Below are positions 1 to 10,159 of a DNA stretch of 64,000 bases, one piece after another (within the stretch, counting starts at the first letter, position 1; each line of letters begins with the position of its first letter). Source of the DNA: a virus; IMG/VR virus record IMGVR_UViG_3300030085_002431, positions 186,614-250,613 of that record; one strand, 5' to 3'. Below the pieces are notes generated by a model. That model was not told where the DNA came from, did no database searches, and worked only from the letters and a program-made list of their open reading frames with translations. The position numbers and the translations under genes were made by a program.

Positions 1-594
1 AGACAAGACAGTGTTACTGAACCTGTAGAAACACTATTTTTCGACTTATATGATAGTGGTGGAGATTATGTTGCAAGGACTAGGGTCTTCCTCAATAATA
101 GACTTTCACCAGTTTTAACACCAGAACCAGACGAACCAGTAGAGTCTCCACCAGGAACACCAGTTCCAAAAACTCCAGACGGTGGTACTTCTCCTGGAAT
201 TGGAACTGGTGGTGGTATTATTCCTGGAATTGGAACTGGTGGCACTGGTGGAACTGGAACTGGAGGTGGTGACCCTGGAATTGGAACTAATTTTGTTGGT
301 ATTATTACTAATATTATTGTTGATAGACCAGGATTTGGATATTCCACTGGTGATAGTGTTGAATTTGGTGGTTGTGTTTATAACCTTAAGGTCACTGAAA
401 CTGGTTCTATTGTTGGGGTTGAGTCTGCATCTTCATGTAAAAATGCTTACGAAGAAAATCCTGGAGAAGGTGTTATTACCACAACTAATGGTCAAGCAGG
501 AAGATTATTCGCAGTCTTAGAATTCACTCCTCTTACTAACAAAGTCACAGTTGTCGATGAGTTTGGTGTTATCTCAGTTGTTGATTGTGTCTAA
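1..594 (+). CDS. Structural protein, C-terminal part (truncated by window)
   Basis: This open frame enters from the left edge and ends with TAA at 592-594, giving about 197 residues with no start in the window. It holds a Pro/Glu-rich stretch followed by a low-complexity linker built from repeated PGIGTGGG-like units, then a compact domain ending in a hydrophobic VISVVDCV tail. Glycine linkers between globular parts are common in cyanophage baseplate and fibre proteins. Baseplate-type genes follow immediately, so a virion role is inferred. No family was recognised. Confidence 0.75.
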   Translation, partial: RQDSVTEPVETLFFDLYDSGGDYVARTRVFLNNRLSPVLTPEPDEPVESPPGTPVPKTPDGGTSPGIGTGGGIIPGIGTGGTGGTGTGGGDPGIGTNFVGIITNIIVDRPGFGYSTGDSVEFGGCVYNLKVTETGSIVGVESASSCKNAYEENPGEGVITTTNGQAGRLFAVLEFTPLTNKVTVVDEFGVISVVDCV

Positions 595-600
595 TAAATA
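593..600 (+). promoter_or_regulatory. Late-promoter-like AATAAATA
   Basis: An AATAAATA box overlaps the upstream stop and lies 21 nt before the ATG at 621. T4 late promoters are TATAAATA. The match is imperfect, so this is tentative. Confidence 0.35.
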
Positions 601-620
601 TCTAAAAATCCTTTTATAAA

Positions 621-1172
621 ATGACAGAACAACCAAAAGAGTGGTTTAGACAAGGATTCGGTTACAGAGAGCAATCTGGTGTCTACATTGAAGGTAGAGA
701 AGTTGGATACTCTCTAATAACTGATGAAGGTGTTGGGTATACTTATTACAAAGATGGTGGAAAGGAGGATGTTGTTCTAGAAACTTCATTAGAAGTTTGT
801 GGTAGGAGAGTAAAAGATAAAGAACCAGCAAAAGTAATCTATGCAAGAAATGGTGATATTCATTTTGAAGCACCAAATGGTCAGATAACATTAAAGGCAA
901 AGAACATAAGATTAGTTTCTCAAGATGGTGATGGTGAAGTTACCATTCAAGCAGGTAAAACCATCGAAATTGATGGTCCAACAGCTAGAGTCAAAGGAAC
1001 CAATGTTGACATTACAGGAAAAAATTCTGTAAATATGATTGGAAATTATGTAGAATCTGCTGCTGGTGTGCAGCAATCAAGTGCATCACTTGTTGATATT
1101 TTTCAAGGTTCTTTTATAGGTCAACTTCTAAATTCTCTCGGAAATCTTAAAAAATTCCTTCAACTTTTCTAA
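621..1172 (+). CDS. Baseplate hub/needle-like protein with beta-helix (gp5 C-terminal-like)
   Basis: The protein has 183 residues. Its middle (about 70-150) alternates short beta units such as GDIHFEAPNGQITLKAKNIR and VTIQAGKTIEI, the pattern of the trimeric beta-helix of T4 gp5 and VgrG needles, which pierce the outer membrane. The lysozyme domain of gp5 is absent, so this would be only the needle-like part or a separate spike protein. The next fibre gene starts 3 nt after the stop, which suggests co-expression in the late virion operon. Family assignment rests on the repeat pattern only. Confidence 0.55.
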   Translation: MTEQPKEWFRQGFGYREQSGVYIEGREVGYSLITDEGVGYTYYKDGGKEDVVLETSLEVCGRRVKDKEPAKVIYARNGDIHFEAPNGQITLKAKNIRLVSQDGDGEVTIQAGKTIEIDGPTARVKGTNVDITGKNSVNMIGNYVESAAGVQQSSASLVDIFQGSFIGQLLNSLGNLKKFLQLF

Positions 1173-1175
1173 ACT

Positions 1176-2093
1176 ATGCCTGCACTAGCCTCTATTTCAA
1201 CAATTGGTGATAAACTAATTGTCGGACAAGTTGATACTTCATTTTTGACTGCTACTGGTAGAGTTACACCAGGAACAGCAGTTCTAAATGGACCTGTTTA
1301 TATTGGTGCATCTCCTCAAATTGGTGTTGCTAGAGCAGCATGTATGATTGGTCCTCCTCTTCCTGGACTGTCAGTTCCTGCTTCACTTGAAGTTACAGGA
1401 GTTGCAAATGTCATTGGTGTTTTCAATGTCATAGCTGTTAGTACATTTACTGGTCTCACAACAAAACTTGGAACAACAATTAAGAATGCTCTAAGTCTTA
1501 AGAATGGTGTTGACCTGAAAAATGCTGTCAATATTGGTAATGGTGTTTCTATTGATAACGCAAAAGCAGTTGTAAATGGTGCAGAGACTGTTGCTGGTGT
1601 ACTTTCTGCACCAGTTGCTAATATTCCATTGGTTAATGGATATTGTACTGGAAATAAATCAATTGGTTCTTTTGATATTCCTCATTGGAGAAAAGAAAAT
1701 ACTAGAATTCGTCATATAGTTGCTGAGGGACCAGAACCAGGGATATATGTCCGTGGACGTTTAACAGGAAACAATACAATTGAATTGCCAGAATATTGGG
1801 ATGGTCTTGTTGACCCAGAATCAATCACCGTAACTCTTACACCTATTGGTTCTTCTCAAGATTTATTTGTTGATTCAATCCCTTGGGGAAGAAAGGTTAT
1901 AATTAAATCTGGAAATGCATCTAATATTGATTGCTTTTATGAAGTTTGGGTAGCACGTTGGTTAGATCCAAGAGACCATAGCAAGAAACTCCATGTAACT
2001 TATGAAGGAAAAACACCAGATGATTACCCAGGTGATGCCAAAGATTTCTTGGTTGGTGGATGGGACTATGACAGAAGAGAGTCTCAATGGTGA
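1176..2093 (+). CDS. Tail fibre/baseplate protein with cyanophage fibre C-terminal domain
   Basis: The protein has 305 residues. Residues 1-170 are Gly/Val/Asn-rich with repeated 'LKNGVDLKNAVNIGNG' style units, a likely beta-structured shaft. The C-terminal 130 residues start near HWRKENTRIRHIVAEGPEPG and contain ELPEYWDGLVDPESITVTLTP, a module seen at the ends of many marine phage fibres. It sits 3 nt after the needle-like gene. A role in the baseplate or an attached fibre is inferred. Confidence 0.6.
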   Translation: MPALASISTIGDKLIVGQVDTSFLTATGRVTPGTAVLNGPVYIGASPQIGVARAACMIGPPLPGLSVPASLEVTGVANVIGVFNVIAVSTFTGLTTKLGTTIKNALSLKNGVDLKNAVNIGNGVSIDNAKAVVNGAETVAGVLSAPVANIPLVNGYCTGNKSIGSFDIPHWRKENTRIRHIVAEGPEPGIYVRGRLTGNNTIELPEYWDGLVDPESITVTLTPIGSSQDLFVDSIPWGRKVIIKSGNASNIDCFYEVWVARWLDPRDHSKKLHVTYEGKTPDDYPGDAKDFLVGGWDYDRRESQW

Positions 2094-2095
2094 CC

Positions 2096-2103
2096 TATAA
2101 ATA
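2096..2103 (+). promoter_or_regulatory. Late promoter-like TATAAATA
   Basis: An exact match to the T4 late promoter core lies 2 nt after one stop and 30 nt before the ATG at 2133 of the next virion gene. Confidence 0.6.
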
Positions 2104-2132
2104 ATTTGAACATATTATCTTAATCTATATTC

Positions 2133-3854
2133 ATGTCCACGACACAAGATATTGTTAATGAGCTGAAAGAAGAACTTGAGTCTAAAATCAAGCAACGTGA
2201 AGGTTGCCTAGACCAACTAAAGTTGGTTGACGTGACTTTGGACAAAATGGATAAAATAATTAAAAGAATTGATAGAGATGCACAAAGTCATATTGATGCA
2301 TTAAATCCATATCTTACTGCAGTTGCGGATGCATATAAAGCAAGAGTTGATGCTGGTTGTAGAAGTAATCTTGAATGGGTAGTTGTAAGTGAGGAGACTA
2401 GACGTTCAAAAGCATTCGTCAGTGATAGAGAGATAACAGTATGGGAGTGTAAAGAAATTGAAAGCCTTGCGAGGCAAGAAAATTATCATGGAATGAAGTA
2501 CTACTCCAAACCATCAGATATAGATTATGGTTCATCTATAATTGGTGAGTTTTTTGGTTTGGTTTCTGCTGGTTCTACAGTCTTAGGAATTCATACCAGC
2601 TCTTTTGAAGCAGCTAATGCTGATGTTCTTGATTATGTCAATGGTATCGAAATTGGTCATGCCATTATTGATGATATTGAAAATCCAGAATTTTTCGATG
2701 CACAAGATATTCCAGTTGTTACTGGATTTGGGTTTACAGACTTTGTTGGTATTGTAACAACTCTTACTGGTGGTATTGATGCAGGCAGCAATGTTTTTAG
2801 ACATTTTGGTGCTGGAATTACTACTGACGTGGTAAATTTGTTTAATGCAGGAGAAAGAATTGGTTTAAATGAACCGTTTGTGTCTGGAAATACAAATCCA
2901 GCAGATGTTTTTGCAGTTGGTTTTGCTACTGTTGTTGGATTTGGAACTTCGACTCAAATAATAGAATTTCAGGATCAATTTGGTATTCCACGACAGGATG
3001 AATTTGATATTCAAACTTTAATATTGTCGGAAAACGCAACGCAAGCTGTTGCTGAGCAAGAATTTACTGTTGGTATTCTGACTTCTATCGGATGTTATTT
3101 CCTCGATACTGCGGCAAAGAAGACATCAGGAATCACTTCATTCTTTGCTATTAGGCAAGATGAAGACTTAGATGCTTCATTTGATTCTACGGCAAATCCA
3201 CATAGCCCAGTAAAAATTGGAATTATAAAAGGTGGTAAGATGGGTGTAGGACATAGTGTATTCTATGTTAAAAATGGTGACCCATTTAAACAGGAAAAAT
3301 GGAGACCAGAGACTGCACATGATGAGATTAAAATTAAAAAAGGAAAAGATATTCCTGCAGTTAAAGAACCAAAAGTTGGTGCAGGAAATGCTCCATATAA
3401 CGAAGGAAACTTCCAATGGCCAGTAAAGATTGAAACAGAAGAGGATGGAGGAAGTGGTCGTGGATGGAATTATGTTGACACTACATATGCTACGAAGGGG
3501 CAGCAGGTAATTATCAGCAGTGAAGATGTTGGAGCAGGAAGTAGTTCTGGTTCATCTGTTGGAGTTGGGTATCTGGCAACAAGTGCTCAAAATCCATCAT
3601 CGTCAACTTGTTCTGCTCTCGATGATGCTATTTCGCAAGCAGAAGCAGCAAGAGATAATGCCGTTGCTATTCATGAACCACTTGCTCGGGGAATTATGGC
3701 ATTATCAGCAACATTAAGAGAAAATAGAGCAGGGAAGCAGATGCTTGCTTGGTCACTTCTTCAAGCATCTAGGTCTTTACGTGATGATATTGAAAAATTG
3801 ACAAAACAAGTTGCGAGTTTACAAAATACTGATTTATCTAAGTATGACGAGTGA
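2133..3854 (+). CDS. Virion structural protein, 573 aa
   Basis: The N-terminal 60 residues are charged and heptad-like (ELKEELESKIKQ), a probable coiled coil. The C-terminal 90 residues are again helical (DDAISQAEAARDNAV to the end). The long middle is Gly/Thr/Phe-rich and beta-like. Helical ends with a beta centre, and a position between fibre genes behind a TATAAATA box, suggest a late baseplate or fibre protein. No named family was recognised. Confidence 0.6.
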   Translation: MSTTQDIVNELKEELESKIKQREGCLDQLKLVDVTLDKMDKIIKRIDRDAQSHIDALNPYLTAVADAYKARVDAGCRSNLEWVVVSEETRRSKAFVSDREITVWECKEIESLARQENYHGMKYYSKPSDIDYGSSIIGEFFGLVSAGSTVLGIHTSSFEAANADVLDYVNGIEIGHAIIDDIENPEFFDAQDIPVVTGFGFTDFVGIVTTLTGGIDAGSNVFRHFGAGITTDVVNLFNAGERIGLNEPFVSGNTNPADVFAVGFATVVGFGTSTQIIEFQDQFGIPRQDEFDIQTLILSENATQAVAEQEFTVGILTSIGCYFLDTAAKKTSGITSFFAIRQDEDLDASFDSTANPHSPVKIGIIKGGKMGVGHSVFYVKNGDPFKQEKWRPETAHDEIKIKKGKDIPAVKEPKVGAGNAPYNEGNFQWPVKIETEEDGGSGRGWNYVDTTYATKGQQVIISSEDVGAGSSSGSSVGVGYLATSAQNPSSSTCSALDDAISQAEAARDNAVAIHEPLARGIMALSATLRENRAGKQMLAWSLLQASRSLRDDIEKLTKQVASLQNTDLSKYDE

Positions 3855-3910
3855 TGTTCTTCGTGGTGACCTATATAGTATAAGAAAAAGTACACCGAAC
3901 TTAGAGTCTA

Positions 3911-6900
3911 ATGGCGGACAGATATCCCTTAGTAGCCAACTCTTCCACAAATAGGATAGAAGAGTTAGCAATAAATGATAATTTAAATCTAAACAACAAC
4001 GGAATTGTTGGTGCGTCTACAGTACGGGCAAGTAGTTTTATTGGTGACTTAGTTGGTACTGCAACAACTTCCACGCAATTAACAAGTGCTTCTAATATTT
4101 TAGATGGCATTCTGCCTACAGACAGATTAAGTGGTAATTATAATATTGGTGTATCGACAGCAGATACTCTAACAAATGCTGCAAATATTTTAAGTGGAAC
4201 TGTCCCTAGGGGTAGATTGGATGGTGAATATGATATTGATATAACAGGAACTGCTTCAACTGCAGGTGCATTATCCAATGCTTCAGCAATTAGTGGTGGT
4301 ACAATTCCAGCATCTGTACTATCTGGTACTTACAACATTGATATTTCTGGTACGGCATATCGTTCAGTTGGTGCTGCATTATCAATTACTGTTCAAAATC
4401 AAACTGATAATCAGAATCAATACGTTCTTTTTGCTAAACATACAAATACTGATGCTAGTGCGTTCGTAAATCCAGGTGGACTTACATATAATCCAGGACA
4501 AAACTACCTAGGCATTAATACAAGTTTACCAGAGTTTGAACTAGATGTTCTTGGTGATATTAGAGCATCTGGAATCAGTAGTTCAAATGTTTCTTTTGCA
4601 AACACTGCAACTATTGGTTCACTTAAAGGACTGACTGCTATTGATTCAACCAGTATCAGTACGATTCAAGTATCACTTGGTCTTGACCAGTTAAATGACC
4701 TGACTGTTATTGGTATTAGTACATTTGAGACTCTCATAGTTCAAAACCAAACGACACTTAATGATTTAAATGCAACTGGTGTCTCTACTATTGCAAATGC
4801 AAATATAACAGAACTGACGGCAGGAAACTCCAACATTGGAATTGCTACTGCCACAGAACTCAGTGTAGGAATTGGAACTACGGCACAGACAGTAGTTAGT
4901 AGTACAAGAGAATTACAAAATATTGTTGGTGTTGATACTGTAACTTCACAAACTCTCCGTGATAATCTAGGTCTAACTCAATTAGACAGCATTAATGTTA
5001 CGGGTCTCAGTACATTTGCGGATATTGATGCAGATGAAGTAGGTGTCTCAACATTAACTGCAGGAACAGTAAATGCTACAACCTACTTAGGTAATGGTGC
5101 TGCACTTGCTGGAATCGTTACTCAAATCACCGCAGGGATTGGAGTTACACTATCACCATCTAATGGTGTAGGAAACGTACAAATCAATGCTTACAGACCA
5201 GTTGGCAAGACAATCTTTGTTGCTAAGTCTGGTGATGACAATAATACTGGATTGACTGATAGTCATCCAAAACTAACAATTAAAGCTGCTGCAGCAGTTG
5301 CAGAAGCAGGTGATACTATTAAAGTATATCCTGGTCTTTATCAAGAAGCAAACCCAATTGTACTTAATAAGTTCGTTGCTGTTGAGGGTCTAGAACTAAG
5401 AAACTGCCAGGTAAGTGCATCAAATTCTGCTTTAGATCTCTTCCATGTTAATAATGGTTGCCATATTACTGACCTAAGTTTTGTTGGTCCTGATGCAACA
5501 GGTGGTGCTGCTGCTGTAGCATTCAACCCACTATCGGGTGTTTCTTCTGACAGATTCTTTGATGGTGCAAGACTCATCCGAATGAATCTGGATTACATTG
5601 CCCGTGAAGCAGTTGGTTTCCTTACCAGTACAGATTATCTAGACCCACCATTTGAAGTAACACCAGGTGGTCCAACTGATTGTGCTGATGATATCAAAGA
5701 TGTCTTCAGAGCAGTGATGTTTGATATCACTAGAGGAGGAAACTCTAAGTGTGTTGGTGCTGGTAAGTCATACTTCTCTGAAGCAGGAGCACTTCTTCAC
5801 GTTACTGGAACAGATGCAAATGGATATAGTGTAAAGGATGCAACGATTGCAGCAATGAATAAGGCTGTTGGAATTGCATTTTCTTGTATTACTAATGTTT
5901 CTTGGACTGGTGGATATCAAAATGAATTCTATCAAGTAAAAGACGTTGGAATTTACGCAGACTCTGCAACTGGTTCTAACCAAGACTTTGGTTCATGTGC
6001 AAATGTTAAATCTGCAATCAATACTTGCGTAGGTATTGTTACAACAATCATTGGTGCTGGAACTACTGGAAACATTAACGCAGGAATCAATACAACATAT
6101 CCTGGTAACAATGGTCAAGGTGCTCCAACCGAAAATCATTCTTCATTCTCCCCTGGTGTTGGTCCAATTACTCAAGGTCCATACATCAGAAACTGCACAA
6201 ACTTTATCGGTAACAGCATTGGTCTAAAGGTTGATGGTTTCAATGCAGAACCAGGAGACCTAGATGATATTGGTGTTACTGGTTCAATGTCAGTTGACTC
6301 CTACACTCAATTTAATCAAGGTGGCATTGGTGTTTCAGTTTCTAATGGTGCATATGCTCAGTTAGTTTCACTATTCACTATTTGCAATGAAGAAGCAGTT
6401 GTTTCAACTTCTGGTGGTCAACTCGACTTAACAAACTCCAACTCTTCTTTTGGAACTAAAGGTCTTGTTTCTAGAGGTGTTGGAAATAATGGAACTAAGT
6501 CAATTTATACATTAACTGGTGTAGGACAAACAGAAGCACTGGCAAGACAAAATGAAGTTGTTGTTTCTGGAGTAGGAACATTTAGACCATATGATGGTCA
6601 AGTCTTATACTTTGACCAACTATATCAGTCCGTCCAGGAAATTAGAGTGTTAGATGCAGGTAACAATTATACCACTGCACCTAGAGTTACTATTGATGCA
6701 CCAGTAGGACAGAATGGAATTACGGCACAAGCAACTGCAACCGTAGAGAATGGAAGAATTGCAAGCATAACAGTTATTACTGCTGGTTCTCAATACGATA
6801 CAACTCCAAGTGTTACTGTCGAAGGACCAGTTGGTGGTGGTGTAACCGCAACTGCAGAAGTAGCAGTAATGTCACCAATTTATTATAGAGTTACTGAAGC

Positions 6901-7273
6901 AACCTTACCTTCTGCAGGCATTACAACAATCACTCTTGCTAACAATCTAAATAATACAGTAAGTGCGGGAAGTACAGTTTATTTCTCCAGATTGAGTCAG
7001 CAACTTGCATCATCTCACTCATTTGAGTTTATTGGTTCTGGAACAAATATTCTCTTAGCAAAACCTGCTCTTGGTGGTGTAACAATCCAAGAAAATGAAA
7101 TTGTGAAACTTGATGGTGGTGAAATCATCTTCACTAGCACAGACCAAGCAGGTAACTTCAGAATTGGAGATGGTATTGTCATTAATCAGGCAACTGGTTC
7201 ATTGACTGGTACTGACTTCACGAAGGCACTATTCACGACCATGACCCCATTCATTCTCGCACTCGCAGACTAA
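3911..7273 (+). CDS. Large tail-fibre-like protein with beta-helix segment, 1120 aa
   Basis: Residues 1-430 consist of degenerate repeats around G(I/V)STF or DITGTAST, the shaft motif of cyanophage fibres. From about residue 437, IFVAKSGDDNNTGLTDSHP followed by a KAAAAVAEAGDTIKVYPGLY stretch resembles the start of DUF1565/pectate-lyase-type right-handed beta-helices. The 2573-aa fibre in this window has a related N-terminal segment. The C-terminus is beta-rich. A role in host recognition or as a fibre scaffold is inferred. The next gene follows after 15 nt. Confidence 0.65.
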   Translation: MADRYPLVANSSTNRIEELAINDNLNLNNNGIVGASTVRASSFIGDLVGTATTSTQLTSASNILDGILPTDRLSGNYNIGVSTADTLTNAANILSGTVPRGRLDGEYDIDITGTASTAGALSNASAISGGTIPASVLSGTYNIDISGTAYRSVGAALSITVQNQTDNQNQYVLFAKHTNTDASAFVNPGGLTYNPGQNYLGINTSLPEFELDVLGDIRASGISSSNVSFANTATIGSLKGLTAIDSTSISTIQVSLGLDQLNDLTVIGISTFETLIVQNQTTLNDLNATGVSTIANANITELTAGNSNIGIATATELSVGIGTTAQTVVSSTRELQNIVGVDTVTSQTLRDNLGLTQLDSINVTGLSTFADIDADEVGVSTLTAGTVNATTYLGNGAALAGIVTQITAGIGVTLSPSNGVGNVQINAYRPVGKTIFVAKSGDDNNTGLTDSHPKLTIKAAAAVAEAGDTIKVYPGLYQEANPIVLNKFVAVEGLELRNCQVSASNSALDLFHVNNGCHITDLSFVGPDATGGAAAVAFNPLSGVSSDRFFDGARLIRMNLDYIAREAVGFLTSTDYLDPPFEVTPGGPTDCADDIKDVFRAVMFDITRGGNSKCVGAGKSYFSEAGALLHVTGTDANGYSVKDATIAAMNKAVGIAFSCITNVSWTGGYQNEFYQVKDVGIYADSATGSNQDFGSCANVKSAINTCVGIVTTIIGAGTTGNINAGINTTYPGNNGQGAPTENHSSFSPGVGPITQGPYIRNCTNFIGNSIGLKVDGFNAEPGDLDDIGVTGSMSVDSYTQFNQGGIGVSVSNGAYAQLVSLFTICNEEAVVSTSGGQLDLTNSNSSFGTKGLVSRGVGNNGTKSIYTLTGVGQTEALARQNEVVVSGVGTFRPYDGQVLYFDQLYQSVQEIRVLDAGNNYTTAPRVTIDAPVGQNGITAQATATVENGRIASITVITAGSQYDTTPSVTVEGPVGGGVTATAEVAVMSPIYYRVTEATLPSAGITTITLANNLNNTVSAGSTVYFSRLSQQLASSHSFEFIGSGTNILLAKPALGGVTIQENEIVKLDGGEIIFTSTDQAGNFRIGDGIVINQATGSLTGTDFTKALFTTMTPFILALAD

Positions 7274-7288
7274 GGAGGAACTTAACAA

Positions 7289-7642
7289 ATGGCACTCGCA
7301 GCCGCAGCAGTTAATAATTTTAAGACTGTTACGAAAGTTGTTCAAACAACTACTGACGTTATCTATGAAGCACCAGTTGGTTTTGTTGGTGTTATTCTGC
7401 TTGCACAATGTGCAAACATTGGTTCTGATGAAGAGACACTAACTTTCTTACATAATAGACAGGTTAGTGGTTCAACTGTAACTACGGAAATTATTAAAGA
7501 TTTCCCAATTCCAGGAAACGACACCGCAAATGTTTTATCGGGTAAACTGGTACTAGAGACTGGAGACACCATTTCTGTTAGTGGAAGCAGTAATACAGAT
7601 TTAAAATTTATCATCAGTATTCTTGAAACATTTAATCAGTAA
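7289..7642 (+). CDS. Small virion-associated protein, 117 aa
   Basis: The protein is beta-rich and compact. It starts behind a strong ribosome binding site (AAGGAGG at 7272-7278). It lies between two fibre genes with 10-15 nt gaps, so it is probably a fibre connector or accessory structural protein. No family was recognised. Confidence 0.6.
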   Translation: MALAAAAVNNFKTVTKVVQTTTDVIYEAPVGFVGVILLAQCANIGSDEETLTFLHNRQVSGSTVTTEIIKDFPIPGNDTANVLSGKLVLETGDTISVSGSSNTDLKFIISILETFNQ

Positions 7643-7651
7643 TATTTAAAA

Positions 7652-10153
7652 ATGTCCGACTATTTAAGTAAAAGAGTAAAGAAGGTATTTGGGGAGGGTC
7701 TCTCCAACTCTCGTTATGATTACTTGTCACTAGAACAAGCAGAACCTGACCTCGGAAATCCACTGGTTGGACCTTCTTCCATTGGTGCAAAACCAAACCC
7801 AACAGGGGTAGCATATATTCTTGCATCCTTTGCAACAACATCAAAGGCAGATAGATACTGGGTTCCACCATCGGAACTACAGGGTCTTGGTCTTGGATTG
7901 ATTCCTGGTGCTTTCACAATTAGAGATGAAGGTGCTACAGTTGGTACTGCAAACAGTTTTACTACTCTAAATTTTGTCGGACAAGATGTCGATTTAGATT
8001 ATGTTGGACCGAATCCAGATGAGCAAACTGGTATTGCAACAGTAAGAATTAATTCCAAAGGTAGAGGAGTTATTAGTGCTATTCAATACCATAGTTCAAC
8101 AACTCTAACCGATGGTGCTCCAGACTTTGTTTATGATGAGAATACAAACTCAGTTGGTATTGGAACAACTACACCAATTGTTACTCTGGATGTAAGAGGT
8201 ACAGCATCCATAAGTGGGATAAGCACATTTAAATCTAATGTTAATTTAGATGATAACACTTCTTTAAGTATTGGAGTTAGTAGTGATTTTACTATCACTC
8301 ATGATGGAACAGATACAAATATTGTAAGTAATACTGGTAAGTTAAATCTAGACTCAGATGATTTAAATATTGCTGCAACTAGGACAGGTAAAGAATATAT
8401 TACTGCTGTTGATGGAGCAGCAGTCTCCATTTTCCATAATGGTTTAAATGACACTGGTGCTGGTTCTACTCATAAGAGAATAGAAACAACCAGATATGGA
8501 ACTACATTTAAAGGTAGTGGCGTATTTGAAGAAGGACTTCACGTTGTAGATGATAAAGCAATTAGAGTTGGTACAGGAACTGACTTAACCATCTACCATG
8601 ACGGAACAGATACTTATATTGATAATGAAGAAGGTTCTCTCTATATTAGAGATACTTCCAATGGTGATGTTCGTATCCAAGCAAATTCTGGTGAAGACTC
8701 TGCTATCTTTAACGATGATGGTTCAGTAGAACTATACCATGATAATGTTAAGAAGTTTGAGACTACTGGTATTGGTGCAACTGTATATGGTACGTTAGAA
8801 TCAACGGCAGTAGATACAGAAACAGTCTCTGCTACTACTGTAAATTCATCTGATATCTTTGTATCTGGTCTTACGACTACTACAGACTTTAGAACTAAGT
8901 ATGCTAATGTATCCACAGCAGGTACAATTACAAACTTCTTTGCAACTCATGCAAATGTTGCGGGACTGACTACAACTACCAGATTTTACTCTGGTAAGGC
9001 ATCTATTGGTTCAACCCTCACTGCTACTCATATTGGTATAAACACAGAACCAGAATATCCACTCGATGTCAATGGTGAAGCAAGATTTGGAGATTTGATT
9101 TATGTTAGTAATGGAACTGGTATCACTGGAGAAGTACTCCTTTCTCAAGGAGGTAGTAACCCACCTGTATGGGGTCCTCCAACTAACGTTACGGTTGGTT
9201 CTGCCCAGTCTGTTTACATCGATGACGTAACTGCTAACCAGACACATTTTCTCACATTCTCTACAGAGGCAGACGATACTGGATACATCAAAGTAGATAC
9301 AGAAGGTCTGTTCTACAATCCTTCATCAAATACACTTGGTATTGGTAGCACTGCTAATCATACCCTGGATGTTCTAGGTGATATTAACTTTACTGGAACT
9401 CTTCTTCAAAATGGTGAACTTGGTGTATTCTCTCGATGGACTATCGATGATGTATCACAAGATATTTTCCGTTTTGCAGGAAATATTGGTATTGGAACAA
9501 GTACTCTAAGTCATAAGTTCACAGTTCTTGGTGATACTTTACTAGAAGGTGATACAACAATCCGTGGACAGATTGCAAATGGTCTGACAGTATCTGGTAT
9601 TGCAACTATTGACCAGTTCACTTCTGCGGATAGTAATATTGACCTCTTAACTGTAGGTGCGGGTGGAACTGTATTGACTGCAAGTGCTGATGGCACTGTA
9701 GCAGTTGGTATTGGAACCACAACTGCATCTCTAACAGTAGTTGGTGAAACTATCCTTGATGGTGTTACCCACTTTGACGGAACAATCACCGAAAAGATTC
9801 ATAATACTTATGGAACTGATATTCCATCTACAGGTGGAAAGATGACTCTAGATGTCAACACAGGAACAGTGGTTGTTGGAGTTCTCACTGAGGCAGTAGG
9901 TGAGTGGGCATTTACTGGTGTGGACACTAGTGGTCCAAAAGCAACAACAATGACTCTAATTATTGACTCCGACTCACTACTTGGATATGCAGAAACATGT
10001 AGTGTAAACGGTGGTGCTCCATTCGGTGTACGATGGGGTGGTGGTATTGCACCTCTGCCAACTAACAACGAGGATATTATTAGTTTCACAATTGCAACCG
10101 ACTCTAATGGTCAAATAAGAGTCTTCGGTTCCTCCTCACTCAACTTTAGCTGA
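7652..10153 (+). CDS. Tail-fibre-like protein, 833 aa
   Basis: Repeats of two kinds are visible. One is G(I/V)STF shaft units. The other is LTI(T/Y)HDGTDT-type units, seen around residues 208-235 and 310-340, which are typical of long marine phage fibres. The very C-terminus (about 740-833) is a separate beta domain. The upstream 7289 gene and the downstream 10160 gene are almost contiguous, so all three are probably co-transcribed. Confidence 0.65.
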   Translation: MSDYLSKRVKKVFGEGLSNSRYDYLSLEQAEPDLGNPLVGPSSIGAKPNPTGVAYILASFATTSKADRYWVPPSELQGLGLGLIPGAFTIRDEGATVGTANSFTTLNFVGQDVDLDYVGPNPDEQTGIATVRINSKGRGVISAIQYHSSTTLTDGAPDFVYDENTNSVGIGTTTPIVTLDVRGTASISGISTFKSNVNLDDNTSLSIGVSSDFTITHDGTDTNIVSNTGKLNLDSDDLNIAATRTGKEYITAVDGAAVSIFHNGLNDTGAGSTHKRIETTRYGTTFKGSGVFEEGLHVVDDKAIRVGTGTDLTIYHDGTDTYIDNEEGSLYIRDTSNGDVRIQANSGEDSAIFNDDGSVELYHDNVKKFETTGIGATVYGTLESTAVDTETVSATTVNSSDIFVSGLTTTTDFRTKYANVSTAGTITNFFATHANVAGLTTTTRFYSGKASIGSTLTATHIGINTEPEYPLDVNGEARFGDLIYVSNGTGITGEVLLSQGGSNPPVWGPPTNVTVGSAQSVYIDDVTANQTHFLTFSTEADDTGYIKVDTEGLFYNPSSNTLGIGSTANHTLDVLGDINFTGTLLQNGELGVFSRWTIDDVSQDIFRFAGNIGIGTSTLSHKFTVLGDTLLEGDTTIRGQIANGLTVSGIATIDQFTSADSNIDLLTVGAGGTVLTASADGTVAVGIGTTTASLTVVGETILDGVTHFDGTITEKIHNTYGTDIPSTGGKMTLDVNTGTVVVGVLTEAVGEWAFTGVDTSGPKATTMTLIIDSDSLLGYAETCSVNGGAPFGVRWGGGIAPLPTNNEDIISFTIATDSNGQIRVFGSSSLNFS

Positions 10154-10159
10154 TAAGAT